Below the pieces are notes generated by a model. The model was not told the DNA's origin. It did no database searches and worked only from the letters and a program-made list of their open reading frames with translations. The translations under genes were made by a program, and so were the position numbers. DNA of 33,258 nucleotides from Phellopilus nigrolimitatus (taxonomy: Eukaryota; Basidiomycota; Agaricomycetes; Hymenochaetales; Hymenochaetaceae), in assembly GCA_021029095.1 (NCBI GenBank), contig JAJOHG010000283.1:1-33258 (forward strand). The letters run 5' to 3'. Shown in pieces: positions 22,577 through 33,258 of this stretch. Numbering within the stretch: position 1 is the first letter of the stretch; the number at the start of each line of letters is the position of its first letter.

Positions 22577-23142
22577 TACGATTCCTGACGTAAGGAAGGG
22601 ATCGTCCTTTTCACTCCTACGTTTTCACCCCCAGTGGCTGTGCATGTATGTCACGGTCACCATTACAAAAAAGTGTACAAAGTGGCCGAAAAGTATACAA
22701 ATAGTGTGGGAACATATGCCTTATAATGGGGGTGGTTCACTGCCACACGCCACCGCCACGCGTCACACTATTCTTTGCGAGCCTTCTGGTTCGTATCTAA
22801 CATTTCTTTTTTTTCCCTCCGCATATAAAAGCTTGCTTTATTTTTTATTATGAAGGCCCATGTCTAAGCTATACATCCATGTATAATTTTGTGCATATAT
22901 GTAGCTGAGCGATATGTAAAAGCTGACCGGCTGGGCACTGCTCTGGTGACAACAAATTTGAGGACGAGTTGCGCGTGGATTCCCGGAAGCCCAGTGAATT
23001 GGTGTGCAAACACATATTACAGTAAAACAAAAGTGTCGTCCAGACCAAATAGATTAGAAGATAATCCTATTCTAATTTTCTACGACCCGTCCTCTGCCTC
23101 CGACTCCGAATGATCTAGCTCGGCATGCACTGAGAAGCTCAG
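22577..23142. other. AT-rich spacer inside the gene island
   Basis: About 560 bp between the satellite edge and the 3' end of the glycosyltransferase copy. It is AT-rich with T-runs near 22805-22850 and ATG-containing short frames that lack any motif. It probably includes the 3' flank of the glycosyltransferase gene. No transposon ends or coding sequence were recognised. Confidence 0.45.
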
Positions 23143-24530
23143 TCACCTCTGCGTTTTGGGTGCTTTCCGGCCTCCGGTATACTTAAGAAAAGGCCACCAG
23201 TTCAGTATTCATAACAAGAAGATGCCAAGGAAGACATACCGCTGCTCTTGGCAGACGAAGCTCTCGGGCGCGCCCTCCCAGTCGTCCAGGACATACTTCT
23301 CGCGCGAGCCAGGCCCGTCATCCTCTCATCCTCATCCTTGTCCGGACCGAACAGGTCGAGCGCGAGCTGCGCATGGCTCACCCCCGCGTACGTCGTCACG
23401 CACCGCAGGTTCACGAGGATCCGAGCCGTGCGGAATACACCGTTCGGAATGTAGAACGCGTTCGCCAGCGCATCGTCCTCACCTGCCGCCGCGTCGTCCA
23501 CCTCGCCCTCCCCCGTGTCCGGCATCGTGTCAAAGTCGAGCCCATGTTCGCGTCCGAGTCGCCCTGCGGCCGCTGGCGCTACGCGTGTCGTCCGTCGTGC
23601 TGAGGTTCGCGACCTGCGCGCCCGTGCAGTAGCGCGGGCCGGTGTAGTACGTCTGCGCGTGGTCGACGACGTGCGTGCCGGACTCGCAGCAGAAGACCTG
23701 GAACGGGAGGGCCTGCGCGTAGCGCGCGGGGCCAGCGGGATCGCGCGGCGGGCCTGCAGAGGCGGAGGACAAGTTGGACTGCCGGAACTGGTCGTCGTTG
23801 ATGTTGCGCGTGCGTCAGCGGTCGGAGCAGATGAAGAAGCCGTTGTGCTCGGCCCAATCCATGCCGCACACCATCGCGGCGTCGTTCGGCTGGCTGACCA
23901 TGATCGTCTCGAAGATGTTGTTCGGGCAAGTGAAGCCCAGATGACGCGGTGGAACTTGATTTTGTGCTTCTGGTAGAGCTCGTAGAGCGGCTCGAGCACG
24001 AGGTTGTGTGTGTGCACCTCTTCGAGGGGATAGTACGCTGGCGGCTGTGTGAGCAGTTGCTGGCCGGCACACCCTGCTGGTCTAAATGAGACGTCGCTTT
24101 GTCCGTGATGCCATGTACATTAGACAAGTCATTGAAAGCACTGAAAACGGGCGTAAGACATACTATGGTTTCTGAAGCCGCTCTCAGAAGTCGTCGACGC
24201 CATCACATACTTATGGCATTGCTGAAAAAGCCTGGCCGCTCGTCCCGCCCAAGCACACTTGCAGGAAGTCGTATTTTTGCACATAGAGCTTGTCCGAGCC
24301 CGATACAAGGTCAAACACGCCCTGGTATCTTATCTGGGGGACGCTGTCATAGCGGAGGAAAAGAAAAGCAGAGCGATGATCCAGAAGACACGCGTCAGAC
24401 TTCGCCGACGAAGGTGGCCAGCTTCAGTTCCTCATATAGAGTTGTCGGGGACAGAGATGGTGAGAACGGCGACAGCGAGTACAAGGAGTTTGATGGTGAG
24501 CAAGAGGCCGAGGCGGGAGGGAAAAGGAGG
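23143..24530 (-). pseudogene. GT69-like (CAP59/CMT1) glycosyltransferase, broken
   Basis: GT69 enzymes are Golgi type II membrane alpha-1,3-mannosyltransferases linked to capsule or wall glycans in basidiomycetes. Reverse-strand order: a hydrophobic segment near 24455-24520 (LLTIKLLVLAVAVLTI) suited to a signal anchor, an unclear stretch, HNLVLEPLYELYQKHKIKFH, IFETIMVSQPNDAAMVCGMD with WAEHNGFFICSDR, RTRNINDDQFRQS, ALPFQVFCCESGTHVVD, GPRYCTGAQVANLSTTDD, NGVFRTARILVNLRCVTTY with AGVSHAQLALDLFG, a shifted KYVLDDWEGAPESFVCQEQR, and GGRKAPKTQR ending with TGA at 23143-23145. A TGA at 23815-23817 sits where SDRWRTR is expected (Trp TGG to TGA). Family members usually read R-C-V-T-T-Y-A-G-V-S-H, which is intact here. 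The family call rests on these blocks; another GT69-like clan is possible. The gene is an island within the satellite. Confidence 0.68.
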
Positions 24531-24582
24531 GAAAAAAAAGGAATCGTAACTTGCCGTGCGAAGCAATGGCCCACAACCAAAG

Positions 24583-27500
24583 TCTCTGAATCGTGAATCG
24601 CGATTTTCTTACTTAACAAATTCAATTTTTAACTTGTGTCGTCTATGTTTCCGACTCGAGCTTCACTCACCGCCGGCTGTCGCCACTACAATCCGGATAT
24701 CGGGGGAGCAAAACTGGATTCATTTCTTTTGGGCAAGTCAATTCTTGTTTACGGCTGCCTTTTTGGGAACGTGATCTCGCATTCCGCATTTTGTATTCTG
24801 TCTGCACTCGTAAACTGTAAACTGTGTTTTGTCGAATTCCCTTTCGTGAACGGGTCGGACATTTCTGAATCATCCTCGATCATGTTCTCCCCGAGTCTCA
24901 AATGAATCCGAACACAACGGAATCTTGTATGGCCATTTGTCTCTGAATCGTGAATCGCGATTTTCTTACTTAACAAATTCAATTTTTAACTTGTGTCGTC
25001 TATGTTTCCGACTCGAGCTTCACTCACCGCCGGCTGTCGCCACTACAATCCGGATATCGGGGGAGCAAAACTGGATTCATTTCTTTTGGGCAAGTCAATT
25101 CTTGTTTACGGCTGCCTTTTTGGGAACGTGATCTCGCATTCCGCATTTTGTATTCTGTCTGCACTCGTAAACTGTAAACTGTGTTTTGTCGAATTCCCTT
25201 TCGTGAACGGGTCGGACATTTCTGAATCATCCTCGATCATGTTCTCCCCGAGTCTCAAATGAATCCGAACACAACGGAATCTTGTATGGCCATTTGTCTC
25301 TGAATCGTGAATCGCGATTTTCTTACTTAACAAATTCAATTTTTAACTTGTGTCGTCTATGTTTCCGACTCGAGCTTCACTCACCGCCGGCTGTCGCCAC
25401 TACAATCCGGATATCGGGGGAGCAAAACTGGATTCATTTCTTTTGGGCAAGTCAATTCTTGTTTACGGCTGCCTTTTTGGGAACGTGATCTCGCATTCCG
25501 CATTTTGTATTCTGTCTGCACTCGTAAACTGTAAACTGTGTTTTGTCGAATTCCCTTTCGTGAACGGGTCGGACATTTCTGAATCATCCTCGATCATGTT
25601 CTCCCCGAGTCTCAAATGAATCCGAACACAACGGAATCTTGTATGGCCATTTGTCTCTGAATCGTGAATCGCGATTTTCTTACTTAACAAATTCAATTTT
25701 TAACTTGTGTCGTCTATGTTTCCGACTCGAGCTTCACTCACCGCCGGCTGTCGCCACTACAATCCGGATATCGGGGGAGCAAAACTGGATTCATTTCTTT
25801 TGGGCAAGTCAATTCTTGTTTACGGCTGCCTTTTTGGGAACGTGATCTCGCATTCCGCATTTTGTATTCTGTCTGCACTCGTAAACTGTAAACTGTGTTT
25901 TGTCGAATTCCCTTTCGTGAACGGGTCGGACATTTCTGAATCATCCTCGATCATGTTCTCCCCGAGTCTCAAATGAATCCGAACACAACGGAATCTTGTA
26001 TGGCCATTTGTCTCTGAATCGTGAATCGCGATTTTCTTACTTAACAAATTCAATTTTTAACTTGTGTCGTCTATGTTTCCGACTCGAGCTTCACTCACCG
26101 CCGGCTGTCGCCACTACAATCCGGATATCGGGGGAGCAAAACTGGATTCATTTCTTTTGGGCAAGTCAATTCTTGTTTACGGCTGCCTTTTTGGGAACGT
26201 GATCTCGCATTCCGCATTTTGTATTCTGTCTGCACTCGTAAACTGTAAACTGTGTTTTGTCGAATTCCCTTTCGTGAACGGGTCGGACATTTCTGAATCA
26301 TCCTCGATCATGTTCTCCCCGAGTCTCAAATGAATCCGAACACAACGGAATCTTGTATGGCCATTTGTCTCTGAATCGTGAATCGCGATTTTCTTACTTA
26401 ACAAATTCAATTTTTAACTTGTGTCGTCTATGTTTCCGACTCGAGCTTCACTCACCGCCGGCTGTCGCCACTACAATCCGGATATCGGGGGAGCAAAACT
26501 GGATTCATTTCTTTTGGGCAAGTCAATTCTTGTTTACGGCTGCCTTTTTGGGAACGTGATCTCGCATTCCGCATTTTGTATTCTGTCTGCACTCGTAAAC
26601 TGTAAACTGTGTTTTGTCGAATTCCCTTTCGTGAACGGGTCGGACATTTCTGAATCATCCTCGATCATGTTCTCCCCGAGTCTCAAATGAATCCGAACAC
26701 AACGGAATCTTGTATGGCCATTTGTCTCTGAATCGTGAATCGCGATTTTCTTACTTAACAAATTCAATTTTTAACTTGTGTCGTCTATGTTTCCGACTCG
26801 AGCTTCACTCACCGCCGGCTGTCGCCACTACAATCCGGATATCGGGGGAGCAAAACTGGATTCATTTCTTTTGGGCAAGTCAATTCTTGTTTACGGCTGC
26901 CTTTTTGGGAACGTGATCTCGCATTCCGCATTTTGTATTCTGTCTGCACTCGTAAACTGTAAACTGTGTTTTGTCGAATTCCCTTTCGTGAACGGGTCGG
27001 ACATTTCTGAATCATCCTCGATCATGTTCTCCCCGAGTCTCAAATGAATCCGAACACAACGGAATCTTGTATGGCCATTTGTCTCTGAATCGTGAATCGC
27101 GATTTTCTTACTTAACAAATTCAATTTTTAACTTGTGTCGTCTATGTTTCCGACTCGAGCTTCACTCACCGCCGGCTGTCGCCACTACAATCCGGATATC
27201 GGGGGAGCAAAACTGGATTCATTTCTTTTGGGCAAGTCAATTCTTGTTTACGGCTGCCTTTTTGGGAACGTGATCTCGCATTCCGCATTTTGTATTCTGT
27301 CTGCACTCGTAAACTGTAAACTGTGTTTTGTCGAATTCCCTTTCGTGAACGGGTCGGACATTTCTGAATCATCCTCGATCATGTTCTCCCCGAGTCTCAA
27401 ATGAATCCGAACACAACGGAATCTTGTATGGCCATTTGTCTCTGAATCGTGAATCGCGATTTTCTTACTTAACAAATTCAATTTTTAACTTGTGTCGTCT

Positions 27501-30500
27501 ATGTTTCCGACTCGAGCTTCACTCACCGCCGGCTGTCGCCACTACAATCCGGATATCGGGGGAGCAAAACTGGATTCATTTCTTTTGGGCAAGTCAATTC
27601 TTGTTTACGGCTGCCTTTTTGGGAACGTGATCTCGCATTCCGCATTTTGTATTCTGTCTGCACTCGTAAACTGTAAACTGTGTTTTGTCGAATTCCCTTT
27701 CGTGAACGGGTCGGACATTTCTGAATCATCCTCGATCATGTTCTCCCCGAGTCTCAAATGAATCCGAACACAACGGAATCTTGTATGGCCATTTGTCTCT
27801 GAATCGTGAATCGCGATTTTCTTACTTAACAAATTCAATTTTTAACTTGTGTCGTCTATGTTTCCGACTCGAGCTTCACTCACCGCCGGCTGTCGCCACT
27901 ACAATCCGGATATCGGGGGAGCAAAACTGGATTCATTTCTTTTGGGCAAGTCAATTCTTGTTTACGGCTGCCTTTTTGGGAACGTGATCTCGCATTCCGC
28001 ATTTTGTATTCTGTCTGCACTCGTAAACTGTAAACTGTGTTTTGTCGAATTCCCTTTCGTGAACGGGTCGGACATTTCTGAATCATCCTCGATCATGTTC
28101 TCCCCGAGTCTCAAATGAATCCGAACACAACGGAATCTTGTATGGCCATTTGTCTCTGAATCGTGAATCGCGATTTTCTTACTTAACAAATTCAATTTTT
28201 AACTTGTGTCGTCTATGTTTCCGACTCGAGCTTCACTCACCGCCGGCTGTCGCCACTACAATCCGGATATCGGGGGAGCAAAACTGGATTCATTTCTTTT
28301 GGGCAAGTCAATTCTTGTTTACGGCTGCCTTTTTGGGAACGTGATCTCGCATTCCGCATTTTGTATTCTGTCTGCACTCGTAAACTGTAAACTGTGTTTT
28401 GTCGAATTCCCTTTCGTGAACGGGTCGGACATTTCTGAATCATCCTCGATCATGTTCTCCCCGAGTCTCAAATGAATCCGAACACAACGGAATCTTGTAT
28501 GGCCATTTGTCTCTGAATCGTGAATCGCGATTTTCTTACTTAACAAATTCAATTTTTAACTTGTGTCGTCTATGTTTCCGACTCGAGCTTCACTCACCGC
28601 CGGCTGTCGCCACTACAATCCGGATATCGGGGGAGCAAAACTGGATTCATTTCTTTTGGGCAAGTCAATTCTTGTTTACGGCTGCCTTTTTGGGAACGTG
28701 ATCTCGCATTCCGCATTTTGTATTCTGTCTGCACTCGTAAACTGTAAACTGTGTTTTGTCGAATTCCCTTTCGTGAACGGGTCGGACATTTCTGAATCAT
28801 CCTCGATCATGTTCTCCCCGAGTCTCAAATGAATCCGAACACAACGGAATCTTGTATGGCCATTTGTCTCTGAATCGTGAATCGCGATTTTCTTACTTAA
28901 CAAATTCAATTTTTAACTTGTGTCGTCTATGTTTCCGACTCGAGCTTCACTCACCGCCGGCTGTCGCCACTACAATCCGGATATCGGGGGAGCAAAACTG
29001 GATTCATTTCTTTTGGGCAAGTCAATTCTTGTTTACGGCTGCCTTTTTGGGAACGTGATCTCGCATTCCGCATTTTGTATTCTGTCTGCACTCGTAAACT
29101 GTAAACTGTGTTTTGTCGAATTCCCTTTCGTGAACGGGTCGGACATTTCTGAATCATCCTCGATCATGTTCTCCCCGAGTCTCAAATGAATCCGAACACA
29201 ACGGAATCTTGTATGGCCATTTGTCTCTGAATCGTGAATCGCGATTTTCTTACTTAACAAATTCAATTTTTAACTTGTGTCGTCTATGTTTCCGACTCGA
29301 GCTTCACTCACCGCCGGCTGTCGCCACTACAATCCGGATATCGGGGGAGCAAAACTGGATTCATTTCTTTTGGGCAAGTCAATTCTTGTTTACGGCTGCC
29401 TTTTTGGGAACGTGATCTCGCATTCCGCATTTTGTATTCTGTCTGCACTCGTAAACTGTAAACTGTGTTTTGTCGAATTCCCTTTCGTGAACGGGTCGGA
29501 CATTTCTGAATCATCCTCGATCATGTTCTCCCCGAGTCTCAAATGAATCCGAACACAACGGAATCTTGTATGGCCATTTGTCTCTGAATCGTGAATCGCG
29601 ATTTTCTTACTTAACAAATTCAATTTTTAACTTGTGTCGTCTATGTTTCCGACTCGAGCTTCACTCACCGCCGGCTGTCGCCACTACAATCCGGATATCG
29701 GGGGAGCAAAACTGGATTCATTTCTTTTGGGCAAGTCAATTCTTGTTTACGGCTGCCTTTTTGGGAACGTGATCTCGCATTCCGCATTTTGTATTCTGTC
29801 TGCACTCGTAAACTGTAACTGTGTTTTGTCGAATTCCCTTTCGTGAACGGGTCGGACATTTCTGAATCATCCTCGATCATGTTCTCCCCGAGTCTCAAAT
29901 GAATCCGAACACAACGGAATCTTGTATGGCCATTTGTCTCTGAATCGTGAATCGCGATTTTCTTACTTAACAAATTCAATTTTTAACTTGTGTCGTCTAT
30001 GTTTCCGACTCGAGCTTCACTCACCGCCGGCTGTCGCCACTACAATCCGGATATCGGGGGAGCAAAACTGGATTCATTTCTTTTGGGCAAGTCAATTCTT
30101 GTTTACGGCTGCCTTTTTGGGAACGTGATCTCGCATTCCGCATTTTGTATTCTGTCTGCACTCGTAAACTGTAAACTGTGTTTTGTCGAATTCCCTTTCG
30201 TGAACGGGTCGGACATTTCTGAATCATCCTCGATCATGTTCTCCCCGAGTCTCAAATGAATCCGAACACAACGGAATCTTGTATGGCCATTTGTCTCTGA
30301 ATCGTGAATCGCGATTTTCTTACTTAACAAATTCAATTTTTAACTTGTGTCGTCTATGTTTCCGACTCGAGCTTCACTCACCGCCGGCTGTCGCCACTAC
30401 AATCCGGATATCGGGGGAGCAAAACTGGATTCATTTCTTTTGGGCAAGTCAATTCTTGTTTACGGCTGCCTTTTTGGGAACGTGATCTCGCATTCCGCAT

Positions 30501-33258
30501 TTTGTATTCTGTCTGCACTCGTAAACTGTAAACTGTGTTTTGTCGAATTCCCTTTCGTGAACGGGTCGGACATTTCTGAATCATCCTCGATCATGTTCTC
30601 CCCGAGTCTCAAATGAATCCGAACACAACGGAATCTTGTATGGCCATTTGTCTCTGAATCGTGAATCGCGATTTTCTTACTTAACAAATTCAATTTTTAA
30701 CTTGTGTCGTCTATGTTTCCGACTCGAGCTTCACTCACCGCCGGCTGTCGCCACTACAATCCGGATATCGGGGGAGCAAAACTGGATTCATTTCTTTTGG
30801 GCAAGTCAATTCTTGTTTACGGCTGCCTTTTTGGGAACGTGATCTCGCATTCCGCATTTTGTATTCTGTCTGCACTCGTAAACTGTAACTGTGTTTTGTC
30901 GAATTCCCTTTCGTGAACGGGTCGGACATTTCTGAATCATCCTCGATCATGTTCTCCCCGAGTCTCAAATGAATCCGAACACAACGGAATCTTGTATGGC
31001 CATTTGTCTCTGAATCGTGAATCGCGATTTTCTTACTTAACAAATTCAATTTTTAACTTGTGTCGTCTATGTTTCCGACTCGAGCTTCACTCACCGCCGG
31101 CTGTCGCCACTACAATCCGGATATCGGGGGAGCAAAACTGGATTCATTTCTTTTGGGCAAGTCAATTCTTGTTTACGGCTGCCTTTTTGGGAACGTGATC
31201 TCGCATTCCGCATTTTGTATTCTGTCTGCACTCGTAAACTGTAACTGTGTTTTGTCGAATTCCCTTTCGTGAACGGGTCGGACATTTCTGAATCATCCTC
31301 GATCATGTTCTCCCCGAGTCTCAAATGAATCCGAACACAACGGAATCTTGTATGGCCATTTGTCTCTGAATCGTGAATCGCGATTTTCTTACTTAACAAA
31401 TTCAATTTTTAACTTGTGTCGTCTATGTTTCCGACTCGAGCTTCACTCACCGCCGGCTGTCGCCACTACAATCCGGATATCGGGGGAGCAAAACTGGATT
31501 CATTTCTTTTGGGCAAGTCAATTCTTGTTTACGGCTGCCTTTTTGGGAACGTGATCTCGCATTCCGCATTTTGTATTCTGTCTGCACTCGTAAACTGTAA
31601 CTGTGTTTTGTCGAATTCCCTTTCGTGAACGGGTCGGACATTTCTGAATCATCCTCGATCATGTTCTCCCCGAGTCTCAAATGAATCCGAACACAACGGA
31701 ATCTTGTACTGGCCATTTGTCTCTGAATCGTGAATCAGCGATTTTCTTACTTAACAAATTCAATTTTTAACTTGTGTCGTCTATGTTTCCGACTCGAGCT
31801 TCACTCACCGCCGGCTGTCGCCACTACAATCCGGATATCGGGGGAGCAAAACTGGATTCATTTCTTTTGGGCAAGTCAATTCTTGTTTACGGCTGCCTTT
31901 TTGGGAACGTGATCTCGCATTCCGCATTTTGTATTCTGTCTGCACTCGTAAACTGTAACTGTGTTTTGTCGAATTCCCTTTCGTGAACGGGTCGGACATT
32001 TCTGAATCATCCTCGATCATGTTCTCCCCGAGTCTCAAATGAATCCGAACACAACGGAATCTTGTACTGGCCATTTGTCTCTGAATCGTGAATCGCGATT
32101 TTCTTACTGTAACAAATTCAATTTTTAACTTGTGTCGTCTATGTTTCCGACTCGAGCTTCACTCACCGCCGGCTGTCGCCACTACAATCCGGATATCGGG
32201 GGAGCAAAACTGGATTCATTTCTTTTGGGCAAGTCAATTCTTGTTTACGGCTGCCTTTTTGGGAACGTGATCTCGCATTCCGCATTTTGTATTCTGTCTG
32301 CACTCGTAAACTGTAACTGTGTTTTGTCGAATTCCCTTTCGTGAACGGGTCGGACATTTCTGAATCATCCTCGATCATGTTCTCCCCGAGTCTCAAATGA
32401 ATCCGAACACAACGGAATCTTGTATGGCCATTTGTCTCTGAATCGTGAATCGCGATTTTCTTACTTAACAAATTCAATTTTTAACTTGTGTCGTCTATGT
32501 TTCCGACTCGAGCTTCACTCACCGCCGGCTGTCGCCACTACAATCCGGATATCGGGGGAGCAAAACTGGATTCATTCTTTTGGGCAAGTCAATTCTTGTT
32601 TACGGCTGCCTTTTTGGGAACGTGATCTCGCATTCCGCATTTTGTATTCTGTCTGCACTCGTAAACTGTAAACTGTGTTTTGTCGAATTCCCTTTCGTGA
32701 ACGGGTCGGACATTTCTGAATCATCCTCGATCATGTTCTCCCCGAGTCTCAAATGAATCCGAACACAACGGAATCTTGTATGGCCATTTGTCTCTGAATC
32801 GTGAATCGCGATTTTCTTACTTAACAAATTCAATTTTTAACTTGTGTCGTCTATGTTTCCGACTCGAGCTTCACTCACCGCCGGCTGTCGCCACTACAAT
32901 CCGGATATCGGGGGAGCAAAACTGGATTCATTTCTTTTGGGCAAGTCAATTCTTGTTTACGGCTGCCTTTTTGGGAACGTGATCTCGCATTCCGCATTTT
33001 GTATTCTGTCTGCACTCGTAAACTGTAAACTGTGTTTTGTCGAATTCCCTTTCGTGAACGGGTCGGACATTTCTGAATCATCCTCGATCATGTTCTCCCC
33101 GAGTCTCAAATGAATCCGAACACAACGGAATCTTGTATGGCCATTTGTCTCTGAATCGTGAATCGCGATTTTCTTACTTAACAAATTCAATTTTTAACTT
33201 GTGTCGTCTATGTTTCCGACTCGAGCTTCACTCACCGCGGCTGTCGCCACTACAATCC
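24583..33258. repeat. Tandem array of 357-bp satellite
   Basis: The GTGTCGTCTATGTTTCCGAC box recurs at a constant 357-bp spacing from 24636 through 29634, then at 356-358 bp. I count 24 full units after 24636 and a partial unit at the window edge, so the array continues outside. Units look identical by eye up to about 29800. After that some carry one A fewer in the AAACTGTAAACTG box (units near 29634, 30704, 31060, 31416, 31774, 32132). Single insertions also occur near 31710, 31737, 32067 and 32108, with deletions near 32575 and 33238. Each unit contains AATCGCGATT and GGATATC motifs. The length is a multiple of three, so the same short frames recur in every unit, but all end in stops and none looks coding. 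Confidence 0.98.

Noticed and set aside
22575..24550. 11-bp inverted match GTTACGATTCC / GGAATCGTAAC near the edges of the gene island, as possible transposon ends
   Set aside because: One copy lies at the left edge but the other is about 33 bp inside the right edge, no target duplication beyond GT is visible, and an 11-bp match in 2 kb is close to chance.
24636..33113. Repeated 68-, 77-, 89- and 104-residue frames in every satellite unit
   Set aside because: They recur because the unit length is a multiple of three; they overlap on both strands, and one-base deletions change their ends without compensation.
24583..33258. CRISPR-like regular repeats
   Set aside because: There are no variable spacers: whole 357-bp units are tandem and identical, which is a satellite, and the DNA is eukaryotic.

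Overview
The window looks like nuclear DNA of a basidiomycete fungus, probably an Agaricomycete. It is GC-rich and the coding blocks are interrupted by short introns (about 50-65 bp) with GTRNGT donors and YAG acceptors. The recognisable proteins are eukaryotic housekeeping factors whose closest remembered relatives are mushroom proteins. I recognised families from remembered conserved motifs only; no database search was possible.

Positions 1-19300 hold a dense mosaic of incomplete gene copies: a PHD-finger/AT-hook tail (+), squalene synthase ERG9 (-), a MUB1/samB-like gene (-), NatB auxiliary subunit NAA25/MDM20 (+), an ISWI chromatin remodeler (-), a KDM4-type JmjC fragment (-), the C-terminus of SEC61 alpha (-), part of RNA14 (-), an uncharacterised Q/H-rich family 'X' (-), the C-terminus of SEC24 (-), an unidentified (+) reading frame, a cytochrome P450 C-terminus (+), Hikeshi/OPI10 (-), a second family-X copy (-) and a second MUB1-like segment (-). 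Nearly every gene lacks a terminus or an internal block, changes frame by single-base indels, or carries a stop in a conserved motif. Neighbours abut at their break points (RNA14/SEC61, JmjC/ISWI, X/Hikeshi, unidentified frame/P450). Several are normally single-copy and essential, so this is best read as a duplicated, deletion-compacted block of pseudogenes. C-to-T type changes, many at CpG, explain the stops in SEC61, SEC24, ISWI and the glycosyltransferase, suggesting methylation-linked decay or a RIP-like process.

From about 19540 the window becomes repetitive. A perfect 30-bp palindrome is followed by three direct 713-bp repeats (19568-about 21707) rich in TGACC/GGTCA half-sites. Next come two units of a 357-bp satellite (21913-22576), a roughly 2-kb island with a degraded GT69-like (CAP59/CMT1) glycosyltransferase gene, and a long array of the same satellite (24583 to the window end, 24 full units plus a partial one). 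Together this suggests subtelomeric, pericentromeric or accessory-chromosome DNA. I saw no telomeric TTAGGG run, rRNA, tRNA or transposase/reverse transcriptase gene.

The genes do not form a pathway. What they share is state: same-strand fusions, internal deletions and transition-type stops. The main alternative to real decay is a poorly polished or misassembled contig; the uniform satellite units argue against general base-level noise but do not exclude misassembly.
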